Assembly: GCA_937965695.1 (NCBI GenBank)
Contig: CALCKW010000002.1
Span: forward strand, 248,001 to 312,000
Source: an uncultured Granulosicoccaceae bacterium
GTDB taxonomy: Bacteria > Pseudomonadota > Gammaproteobacteria > CALCKW01
DNA: 64,000 nucleotides
Reading direction: 5' to 3'
The notes below the pieces were generated by a model. The model saw only the letters and a program-made list of their open reading frames with translations, was not told where the DNA came from and did not search any database. A program made the position numbers and the translations under genes. Numbering within the stretch: position 1 is the first letter of the stretch; every line of letters begins with the position of its first letter. Shown here piece by piece: positions 57,545 to 64,000 of this stretch.

Positions 57545-58741
57545 TCAGAGTTCTAAGATAGCTTTACAAATAATCGTCCGCTGTATTTCATTGGACCCAC
57601 CAAAAATCGACAGTTTACGATTATTAAAATATTGGGCTGATTGCATCACCGCGTAGTCTGGAATGACTGGCTCTTCATTGCAGCCTCCTTCCACTGCCTC
57701 TGGCAAAAATGGCATCGCGTAAGGCCCAACAGCACGACGGTTTAAGTCAGTTATCTCTTGCCGGATTAATGTCCCCTTGACCTTTAGCATCGAGCTTTCA
57801 GCCCCGGGGGCTTGCCCAGCGGCTGCCTTTGCAATGACCCGGCTGTTGGTCGTGGCCATCGCCATTAAGTCAATTTCTACTTGCGCTAATCGAGCAGCAA
57901 AGTGCGGATTGTCTATGAGCAAACCCTCATCAAATGCTTCAGCCGACGCTATCCGTTTTACGTTAGCCAAACCGGCTTTGGAAAAGCCAAGCCCAGCAAT
58001 ATTGGTACGTTCGTGCGTTAGGAGATACTTAGCGTAAGTCCAGCCATCATTTTCTTCGCCAACCAAATTCTCGACAGGTACTTCAACGTTGTCAAAAAAA
58101 ACTTCGTTAACCTCAGCTGCACCATCAATTAAAACAATTGGCCTAACTGACACGCCTGGAGATGTCATATCGATTAACAAGAAAGAGATGCCAGCCTGCG
58201 GTTTAACATCCTTATCGGTACGAACGAGGCAAAAAATCCAGTTGGCAAACTGGCCAAGGGTTGTCCAAGTTTTTTGACCGTTAACAAGGTAATGCCGACC
58301 TTGACGAACAGCACTTGTACGCAAGGTGGCTAAGTCTGAACCGGCACCAGGCTCGGAATATCCTTGGCACCACCAATCCTCCCCAGAGAGAATTCGTGGC
58401 AGAAAACGGCGCTTTTGCTCTTCGTTTCCAAATTTTTGAAGCACAGGCCCCAGCATGGTCAAGCCAAAAGGCACAATACGTGGCGCATGAGCCAACGCCA
58501 GTTCGTCTTCAAAAATTTGCCGTTGTACCGCCGTCCAGCCCGTTCCGCCGTACTCTAGCGGCCAACTACTTGCCAACCATCCACGCGCATTAAGCTTGGC
58601 GTGCCATGCCTCATGATCAGATTTCCCAAGCCTGGCACCCAGACGAACCTTATCAGCCAGCGCCGGTGACAAGTTCTGGCTTAAAAAAGCACGAACTTCT
58701 TCACGAAACTGTCGCTCCTCATGGCTATAACTCAGATCCAT
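57545..58741 (-). CDS. Acyl-CoA dehydrogenase, PimC-like subunit
   Basis: The 398-residue subunit begins MDLSYSHEERQFREEVRAFL and has the flavin region WWCQGYSEPGAGSDLATL, the strand YLVNGQKTWTT and the C-terminal FGGSNEIQRTIICKAILEL. The starting MDL-SxEE pattern and the insertion GRLGARLGKSDHE-like region are characteristic of large subunits of heteromeric ACADs such as PimC. Together with the partner gene it would form an alpha2-beta2 flavoenzyme catalysing the first step of beta-oxidation. It lies 23 bp after the thiolase gene, so the three are one operon. Confidence 0.88.
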   Translation of the reverse strand: MDLSYSHEERQFREEVRAFLSQNLSPALADKVRLGARLGKSDHEAWHAKLNARGWLASSWPLEYGGTGWTAVQRQIFEDELALAHAPRIVPFGLTMLGPVLQKFGNEEQKRRFLPRILSGEDWWCQGYSEPGAGSDLATLRTSAVRQGRHYLVNGQKTWTTLGQFANWIFCLVRTDKDVKPQAGISFLLIDMTSPGVSVRPIVLIDGAAEVNEVFFDNVEVPVENLVGEENDGWTYAKYLLTHERTNIAGLGFSKAGLANVKRIASAEAFDEGLLIDNPHFAARLAQVEIDLMAMATTNSRVIAKAAAGQAPGAESSMLKVKGTLIRQEITDLNRRAVGPYAMPFLPEAVEGGCNEEPVIPDYAVMQSAQYFNNRKLSIFGGSNEIQRTIICKAILEL

Positions 58742-58764
58742 GCCTTAGTTCTCTCAATATATGA

Positions 58765-59940
58765 CTAGTAGATTTCAAACAGACCAGCAGCACCGTGACC
58801 ACCTCCGATACACATACTCACTACGCCAAACTTCGCTTTGCGACGGCTTCCTTCTAGCAATAGATGACCCGCCAGACGCGCTCCCGTCATGCCAAAAGGG
58901 TGCCCCATTGCGATAGAGCCTCCATTAACGTTGCAAATATCCGGATCAATTTCGAGATAATCTCTGCAGTAAAGCGCCTGACTGGCAAACGCTTCATTGA
59001 TCTCCCATAAATCTATATCGGCGACTTTTAAACCCGCACGTTGCAGTAGCCGCGGAATGGCGTAGATTGGCCCGACTCCCATCTCGTCAGGCTCACAACC
59101 TGCCACGGCAAATCCACGAAAAGCGCCCAGTGGCTGAGCTCCAGCTTTGGCCGCTTCTTTGGCGCTCATCAACAACATTGCAGATGCTCCGTCCGAAAGC
59201 TGAGAGGCATTTCCCGCTGTTACAAACTGCCCCTCACCGCGTACAGGTTGCAGATCATTCAGGCCCTTCAAAGTGGTTGATGGGCGGTTACATTCATCAT
59301 CAGAAAATGTTAAGTCACGAAAACTGATTTCTCCTGTGTCTCGATCCTTTACCGCCATCTCGACTGCCATCGGTACAATTTCATTCGCAAAAAGCTTTGC
59401 GTCCTGGGCCGCTGCCATGCGCAATTGACTGGTCAATGCATATTCATCTTGGGTGTCACGTGACACGCCATAACGTTCTGCAACAATATCAGCGGTGTCT
59501 ATCATCGGCAGGTACAAATCAGGCTTGTGCTGATCGATCCAATGCTCTCGACTGTCTCGCGGCGTAGGCTGAACCATCGAAATGGATTCCAATCCACCAC
59601 TTAACACAGCAGCTGATCCATTTTGTTCGATGGCGTTGGCAGCCATAGAAATTGCCTGTAGACCGGAAGCACAAAAACGATTCACAGTTGTGCCGGCAAT
59701 GCTCACAGGTAAACCTGCACGAATCACCACCTGCCTCGCTATATTGGCTCCTGTAGCACCTTCCGGAAAGCCACAACCGAGGATGTTATCCTCGATAAGA
59801 GAGGCATCAATTCCGGCACGCTTGACCACCGCGGCAGCCACATGCGCACCCATAGTTGCTCCATGGGTATTGTTTAGTGATCCACGCGCTGCTTTGCCGA
59901 TTGGCGTGCGCGCAGTCGAAACGATGACCGCATCACTCAT
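58765..59940 (-). CDS. Acetyl-CoA C-acyltransferase (thiolase)
   Basis: The 391-residue enzyme cleaves 3-ketoacyl-CoA with CoA. The nucleophilic Cys lies in TTVNRFCASGLQAISMA (about residue 89). The family motifs NEAFASQALYCRD and GGSIAMGHPFGMTGAR, and the catalytic Cys and glycines of SMCIGGGHGAAGLFE, are intact. It leads the operon with two acyl-CoA dehydrogenases. An enoyl-CoA hydratase and a 3-hydroxyacyl-CoA dehydrogenase are not present in this window, so those steps must be supplied elsewhere. Confidence 0.93.
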   Translation of the reverse strand: MSDAVIVSTARTPIGKAARGSLNNTHGATMGAHVAAAVVKRAGIDASLIEDNILGCGFPEGATGANIARQVVIRAGLPVSIAGTTVNRFCASGLQAISMAANAIEQNGSAAVLSGGLESISMVQPTPRDSREHWIDQHKPDLYLPMIDTADIVAERYGVSRDTQDEYALTSQLRMAAAQDAKLFANEIVPMAVEMAVKDRDTGEISFRDLTFSDDECNRPSTTLKGLNDLQPVRGEGQFVTAGNASQLSDGASAMLLMSAKEAAKAGAQPLGAFRGFAVAGCEPDEMGVGPIYAIPRLLQRAGLKVADIDLWEINEAFASQALYCRDYLEIDPDICNVNGGSIAMGHPFGMTGARLAGHLLLEGSRRKAKFGVVSMCIGGGHGAAGLFEIY

Positions 59941-60017
59941 ATCTATTCTCCGAATTTCGCTAAGGCATTGCTCTTTTTACCAGTAGCAACCCTTACATGT
60001 AAATTCAGAGCACTAAA

Positions 60018-60866
60018 TTAGCCCCGTTTTTTCAAGGTTGAGGACTGGCCAGTCAACCTTTCGAGCTCAACAACAGCGTGCCGAAGGAGCGGCCCAACTT
60101 CATCGTTCATACGCTCTACTGTGAGCCCCTCAAGCGTAGCCCCGCACGTAACCGAAATTGGCTCATCAAACTCAATGCTGCGAAAGGGTATGGACACAGC
60201 ATTAACATTTCTAGCAAAGTGAATATCAATGGGAGATGTCACAAATCCATCATCAAGCAACTGCCGGTAGGCATGATCACGCAAAGTCGACGCACTAAAT
60301 CCAGATCCTATTAACTCCTCCTGAAAGAGGGGTTCAACAAAGTCAAATTCTTCTTCAGACATTGCTGCGAGCAAAGCTTGGCCAGAAGATGATTTTGCCA
60401 TGGCTATGCGATAGCCAACCTCGACCCAAGCCGAAGAAACACCTTCGGGCTGCCAAGTTTTGATCAGTAGCATTTTATCTTCATCGCGAACGGCCAGGAC
60501 AACCAATGTGCGAGCGCAATTGGCGAGACCTTGCAAAACACTCTCCGCCTGATCGACGAAAGAAACAGAAGCGGCTGCCACGTTTCCCAAAGCCAATAAT
60601 GCAGGGCCGGGTCGGTATACATCATGCCGACGGGAGTGAGACAGGTATCCAAGTTTTTTTAAGGTAAACGTCAAGCGAGAGACTGTTGATCTTGGCAAGT
60701 TGGTACGCTGAGACAATTGCAAATTAGTCAACCCACTATCACCTGCTCGGTACGCACGCAGGATACAAAGGCCCCTTGCTAACGTTGTAGCAAATCGACG
60801 GTCTACGGTATTAACTGGATTAACAAGGCTTTCATCAGCGATTCTTTTATCTTCCTCAGAGTTCAT
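60018..60866 (-). CDS. IclR-family transcriptional regulator
   Basis: The 282-residue regulator starts at MNSEEDKRIADESL; a longer frame upstream lacks a domain. The N-terminal winged helix-turn-helix includes LARGLCILRAYRAGDSGLTNLQLSQRTNLPRSTVSRL, and the C-terminal effector domain contains GYRIAMAKSSSGQALLAAM and the final INCARNVNAVSIPF-like strand (read as HFARNVNAVSIPFRS). PcaR/PobR-like regulators of this group control aromatic and fatty-acid catabolism. It lies 77 bp upstream of the thiolase operon on the same strand, so it probably regulates that operon and perhaps its own expression. Confidence 0.92.
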   Translation of the reverse strand: MNSEEDKRIADESLVNPVNTVDRRFATTLARGLCILRAYRAGDSGLTNLQLSQRTNLPRSTVSRLTFTLKKLGYLSHSRRHDVYRPGPALLALGNVAAASVSFVDQAESVLQGLANCARTLVVLAVRDEDKMLLIKTWQPEGVSSAWVEVGYRIAMAKSSSGQALLAAMSEEEFDFVEPLFQEELIGSGFSASTLRDHAYRQLLDDGFVTSPIDIHFARNVNAVSIPFRSIEFDEPISVTCGATLEGLTVERMNDEVGPLLRHAVVELERLTGQSSTLKKRG

Positions 60867-61772
60867 TCTGTTACCAAAAACTTGCGACACAAAAACCATT
60901 TGGCCAAATAGGAAGAGTTGCGCGCGAGATAATCTATCGACAAGCAAATCTCCTATCATTCCAAATCTCTTACTTGCAATACCCTACGAAACCAAGAAAA
61001 GCACGGAACTCAGCGCCAAAAAACATCAATTTAGGTACAAATTCCACCGTGCGGCATAGCAAATCGAAGTCTCAACTTCATCTATAAGATTACTGCATTA
61101 TTGATGACTTAGCCAACAGGTGAAGAGCTATTGCTCGGTTGAACTTAGGCGCTGACCCAAAGAGGCTGATGTTGCTCAGTACTAAATTCAGACACAACGA
61201 GAATAGAGGTCCAACCGCACACTTTTCGGTATTTTTTCAGAGCTTTTGAGATGGTTTCGGGATGAAAACCTGATAAGACGACCACCCGCTTGATATACAT
61301 CAGTTAGCAAAAGCGATCTTTTCGGTTACCCGTTAGATCGCCAATTTGTAAGGAATGAATTCCATGATAGAGCAGGTTGTATTTGAAATTGCAGCTGATT
61401 CAACAATACCGGGGATCGACGATTAACCCTAGTATTTAGGATATATGTTTATGACCTAGGAAGAATCCGATTACGCGGGAGAGCAACCTTCTGAGTAAAG
61501 CACGTGGTGTTTTCTTACAGCTTACCTGCGACTACGGAATCTACAGTCCTCGTGCAACCTACAGCAGCTTGGTGTAGTTTATCGTTTGAAGACACGAATC
61601 AAGGTTCCGAGCAAACTCAAAGTAATAAATACACGGCTCATCTGTGTGTCGGTATGAATAACCCTTAATTGTTAAATGAATTAGAAACACCTGATCTAAG
61701 TAGGCTGCTTAGACCAAAAACCGTAGGGCGTCCCTTTTTGGCAAACACCCTCTTTATTTTAGAACGGCCCAA
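60867..61772. other. 906-bp region without a recognisable gene
   Basis: This is the longest gene-free stretch in the window. It is AT-rich with many stop codons in every frame. The only well-placed start is the 61355 frame listed separately. It contains no visible terminator, tRNA or repeat. Either a degraded gene or an unrecognised non-coding RNA is possible. Confidence 0.4.
61355..61426 (+). CDS. Possible small peptide of 20-23 residues
   Basis: A frame starting MNSMIEQVVFEIAAD and ending PGIDD has AAGGA directly before its first ATG and nine bases before the second. It is far too short to classify and may be a remnant of a decayed gene or chance. Confidence 0.15.
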   Translation: MNSMIEQVVFEIAADSTIPGIDD

Positions 61773-62255
61773 TCAGTAGACTGCTCTGGCATTGTTATCG
61801 CATTCATCTGGTAGGTACTGAGCAGCAACATGCCAAGCTGTCGCTGTCGGATGTTTAACACATTCCCAATTCACGTTACCAAATCCATCTGGTATGCCTT
61901 CTAAAAGAATCATCACGTTATCATGCGCTCCCTCGTACAAATCCCCTCCCAACCAGACTTCAATGCGAGTTGCTTGTCTGTCAGATCTGGTCCACCACTT
62001 TATTTGAGCCGTTTCCGATCCAGGCAGGTCGTATAGCGCTATTGATACAGGGAACTCGCCCTCTTCGCTATAAACAGACTCTACATCAGCTGATTGAGCA
62101 TAGGCTGCAGCGATGCCATGGTTGATTCGCGCTTTAATGCTATATCGCTCAAAGGAAGGCAAAGCAACCGTCAAGAGCAAACCTACGATTGCAAGCACAA
62201 TCATAAGCTCAATCATGCTAAACCCTTTGTAATGTTTTTTGCGCAACACAACCAC
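61773..62255 (-). CDS. Type IV pilin-like protein
   Basis: The 160-residue prepilin has leader MVVLRKKHYKG, processing after G11, and mature FSMIELMIVLAIVGLLLTV with Glu at position 5. The ending, WECVKHPTATAWHVAAQYLPDECDNN, shares the YLPDxCD motif with the pilin at 52948, which suggests the two descend from a common pilin. The basic leader is slightly longer than usual. No pilus assembly gene (pilB, C, D, Q) is in this window. Confidence 0.85.
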   Translation of the reverse strand: MVVLRKKHYKGFSMIELMIVLAIVGLLLTVALPSFERYSIKARINHGIAAAYAQSADVESVYSEEGEFPVSIALYDLPGSETAQIKWWTRSDRQATRIEVWLGGDLYEGAHDNVMILLEGIPDGFGNVNWECVKHPTATAWHVAAQYLPDECDNNARAVY

Positions 62256-62396
62256 CCTTAAATTTTAGTTTTCTTTTAGCAATCTATTGACTAATAGCGG
62301 CGCTCAGAAATTAAAACTTAACCAACTGTTTTATCGGCCAATTGATGGTCTCTGGAGTTTTCAATGTGCGGGAGCAAGTTTTAAGACAGATAAAAG

Positions 62397-63539
62397 CTAA
62401 ATCTCAAAATTTTGATGAAGCAATCCAGAGAATTCTGCAACATGCCCCCCAATACTCGACGCTGCCATTTCATTGTCTTGTGTGATGTTGTTTGTGAAAG
62501 GTGCCATAGCTTTATCAGGCAGCTTCCCCACTAACCAAGCCGGAACAAGGCTGGAATGCAGCGAACAATGTAAAAGCGAATCCGGACTAGCTATGCGAAA
62601 AACCCCAGAATGGGTGGTGGATCGTTGGTAGCGTGGTAATGCATTCGCCGTCTTGCAACGCGTATCGTGCCAATGCCGACGAATGTCCAATTGCTGCAGA
62701 GGTGGATAAGCCGCCAAGGAAGTGTTCCAATTCTCGCTGCGCTCACCCTCTTCACCCACTGGAATGAGTAAACTCCCGTCACGGGATTGTCGCAACTGCC
62801 ATGCAGGAAATGGCAAAAAATGCCTGACTTGAGCTGTTTCCCAAAAGGTGTCGATCACAGTGCGCAAAGATTCGAACCCAAGTGATTGCACTAGTTCATC
62901 ACTTTGCCCGCCGGTAGCTAGCACGACCTGATTCGCACATACATTTATTCCTTCGCCTACAATGCGGTAGTTGTCACCTGTATCTTGCAATCGTTCGACC
63001 GCGCTCAGGAATAATTGGTCGACGTTAAGGTTGCTCAATGCACGGCTGAGAGATCTGTGTAAAAGCTGTAAATTGAGTTGGCCGTCATCAGCGCAATAGC
63101 TAGCTCCAGCGATTCCATCACCTAGACTGTGCACCAATCGCTTGAGCGTCTCAGTATCCAACCACTCTAACTCTGGGTCCTCATTTGCTCCGGCCTCAGC
63201 CTGTAGCTGGCGCCCCTGGAGAGCCAACTTGTCCAACGCTAGCCACACACCTCCAGGGCGTTCGAAATGCGTCGTCGAAGCGCTAATTTGACACAGCTGT
63301 GCATCAAATTCATTCCAGCGAGACAGGGCAAGATTATTCCACTCACGCTGTACAGCAGGCAGGCCCAAATTTGCTTGGGCCCAAATTAACCCATGTGAAG
63401 GCTTATTGAGGATTTTTGATTTTTCTAAGCGCTCTAACACCACCACCGATCGGCCTAGCCTCGCGAGACCATAAGCCAACGCGACACCGGTCAGCCCAGC
63501 GCCAACAATGGCAAAATCGTATTGATGGGTCGCACGCAT
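62397..63539 (-). CDS. FAD-dependent oxidoreductase, DAO superfamily
   Basis: The 380-residue protein starts at MRATHQYDFAIVGAGLTG, giving a proper FAD-binding motif at residues 11-16; the 46-residue upstream extension is rejected. Further elements are VVVLERLEKSK, a catalytic-region pattern around SHGLIWAQANLGL, and VVLATGGQSDEL. Homologues include D-amino-acid and glycine oxidases and sarcosine-type dehydrogenases. The substrate cannot be set. The C-terminal residues, ending LLHQNFEI, are less conserved. It is head-to-head with aroQ, leaving 128 bp between start codons. Confidence 0.82.
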   Translation of the reverse strand: MRATHQYDFAIVGAGLTGVALAYGLARLGRSVVVLERLEKSKILNKPSHGLIWAQANLGLPAVQREWNNLALSRWNEFDAQLCQISASTTHFERPGGVWLALDKLALQGRQLQAEAGANEDPELEWLDTETLKRLVHSLGDGIAGASYCADDGQLNLQLLHRSLSRALSNLNVDQLFLSAVERLQDTGDNYRIVGEGINVCANQVVLATGGQSDELVQSLGFESLRTVIDTFWETAQVRHFLPFPAWQLRQSRDGSLLIPVGEEGERSENWNTSLAAYPPLQQLDIRRHWHDTRCKTANALPRYQRSTTHSGVFRIASPDSLLHCSLHSSLVPAWLVGKLPDKAMAPFTNNITQDNEMAASSIGGHVAEFSGLLHQNFEI

Positions 63540-63628
63540 GAAAATTTCAGTTAGAGAGGGAATAAACGTTAGTTTAACTTGGAAGTGCACTGATAGCACT
63601 GCCTGCCGACAGTCGCGAGCGCAGTAGG

Positions 63629-63634
63629 TATAAT
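63629..63634 (+). promoter_or_regulatory. Possible -10 element of aroQ
   Basis: A TATAAT hexamer lies 33 bp before the aroQ start. No -35 match sits at 16-18 bp upstream, so only the -10 is proposed. Confidence 0.35.
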
Positions 63635-63667
63635 ACTGGTAAATACTAAATAACGCAGGATTCATCG

Positions 63668-64000
63668 ATGTCAACAACCGTCCACATACTCAACGGCCCA
63701 AACATCAACATGACAGGTTTGCGTGAGCAGGCGCACTACGGTAGTCAAAACTACACGCAGATGTGCGAGAGTCTTGTAGCCCACGCCGCAACCCTGAACC
63801 TTGATGCGATCATCCGACAAAGCAATTATGAAGGAGAGATGGTCACTTGGATCCACAAAATCGCTGAAGCGGAGGAACCATTGGTCATCAATGCCGGTGC
63901 CTACACCCATACGTCAATTGCGATTATGGATGCCTTAAAGCTGATGCGTGCTCCTGTCATTGAAGTACACATGAGTAATGTACATGCCCGAGAGGAGTTT
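63668..64000 (+). CDS. aroQ: Type II 3-dehydroquinate dehydratase (3' truncated by window edge)
   Basis: The gene runs off the window after 111 codons. It starts MSTTVHILNGPNINMTGLRE, the family N-terminus. The tyrosine of EQAHYGS, the QSNYEGEMVTWIHKI helix, the pocket residues INAGAYTHTSIAIMDAL, and the catalytic His of EVHMSNVHAREEF are all seen. The enzyme forms 3-dehydroshikimate in the shikimate pathway. In many gammaproteobacteria accB and accC follow aroQ, which may hold past the window edge. Confidence 0.95.
   Translation, partial: MSTTVHILNGPNINMTGLREQAHYGSQNYTQMCESLVAHAATLNLDAIIRQSNYEGEMVTWIHKIAEAEEPLVINAGAYTHTSIAIMDALKLMRAPVIEVHMSNVHAREEF

Overview
The window looks like chromosome from a Gram-negative, aerobic, probably marine gammaproteobacterium of roughly 50% GC. 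The evidence is the conserved gene order accA-tilS-pyrG-kdsA-eno-ftsB-ispD-ispF, an LPS gene (kdsA), lipoprotein and outer-membrane genes, type IV pilins, a GSH-type ArsC and a methylthioinosine phosphorylase. The genus cannot be fixed from the sequence. No tRNA, rRNA, CRISPR array, phage or insertion sequence was recognised.

Layout. 1-1313: end of an ECF sigma factor plus its membrane anti-sigma factor. 1448-3756 (minus): LpoB-like lipoprotein, TPR lipoprotein and FlK-type thioesterase. 4081-5828: mtaB and an arsC-like gene. 5856-8446 (minus): SulP anion transporter overlapping a secreted alpha/beta hydrolase. 8800-14915: complete pyruvate dehydrogenase operon aceE-aceF-lpdA, with a lipoyl domain on the E3 subunit. 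15221-19963: DoxX, a patatin-like gene broken by one amber codon, FKBP isomerase, upp, a DUF599 protein and a HAD phosphatase. 20578-28926: betaine-homocysteine methyltransferase, a cold-shock protein, an outer-membrane protein and the four-subunit sarcosine oxidase soxBDAG. 29253-31913: alanine dehydrogenase with a divergent Lrp-type regulator, then TerC. 31978-34622: a DUF4344 protein with an altered HExxH motif, a lipoprotein with a 39-bp Gly/Asp minisatellite, and a DUF2288 protein. 34848-40666: recQ, then a signalling block with a Rab/Ras-like small GTPase coupled to a PAS histidine kinase, and a convergent pair of a single-domain response regulator and a receiver-kinase hybrid. 41087-43373: carbonic anhydrase, GIY-YIG protein, pilin and MTI phosphorylase. 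43456-52755 (minus): nagZ-ispF-ispD-ftsB-eno-kdsA-pyrG-tilS-accA. 52948-56307: second pilin, yejK, GFA protein and EamA transporter. 56437-60866 (minus): IclR regulator, thiolase and a pair of acyl-CoA dehydrogenases. 61773-64000: third pilin, a FAD oxidoreductase, and the start of aroQ.

How the genes fit together. Two nutritional themes stand out. One is demethylation of glycine betaine and sarcosine (bmt, soxBDAG), with alanine catabolism (ald and its regulator) feeding pyruvate to the complete PDH operon. The other is a beta-oxidation-like module (thiolase plus two acyl-CoA dehydrogenases) under an IclR regulator. The best candidate for an undescribed system is the GTPase-kinase block at 36781-40666. 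A perfect FNR/ANR-type box (TTGATTCACATCAA) lies upstream of the GTPase, the GTPase and kinase overlap as TAATG, and the GTPase has Asn where Rab/Ras proteins carry the catalytic Gln.
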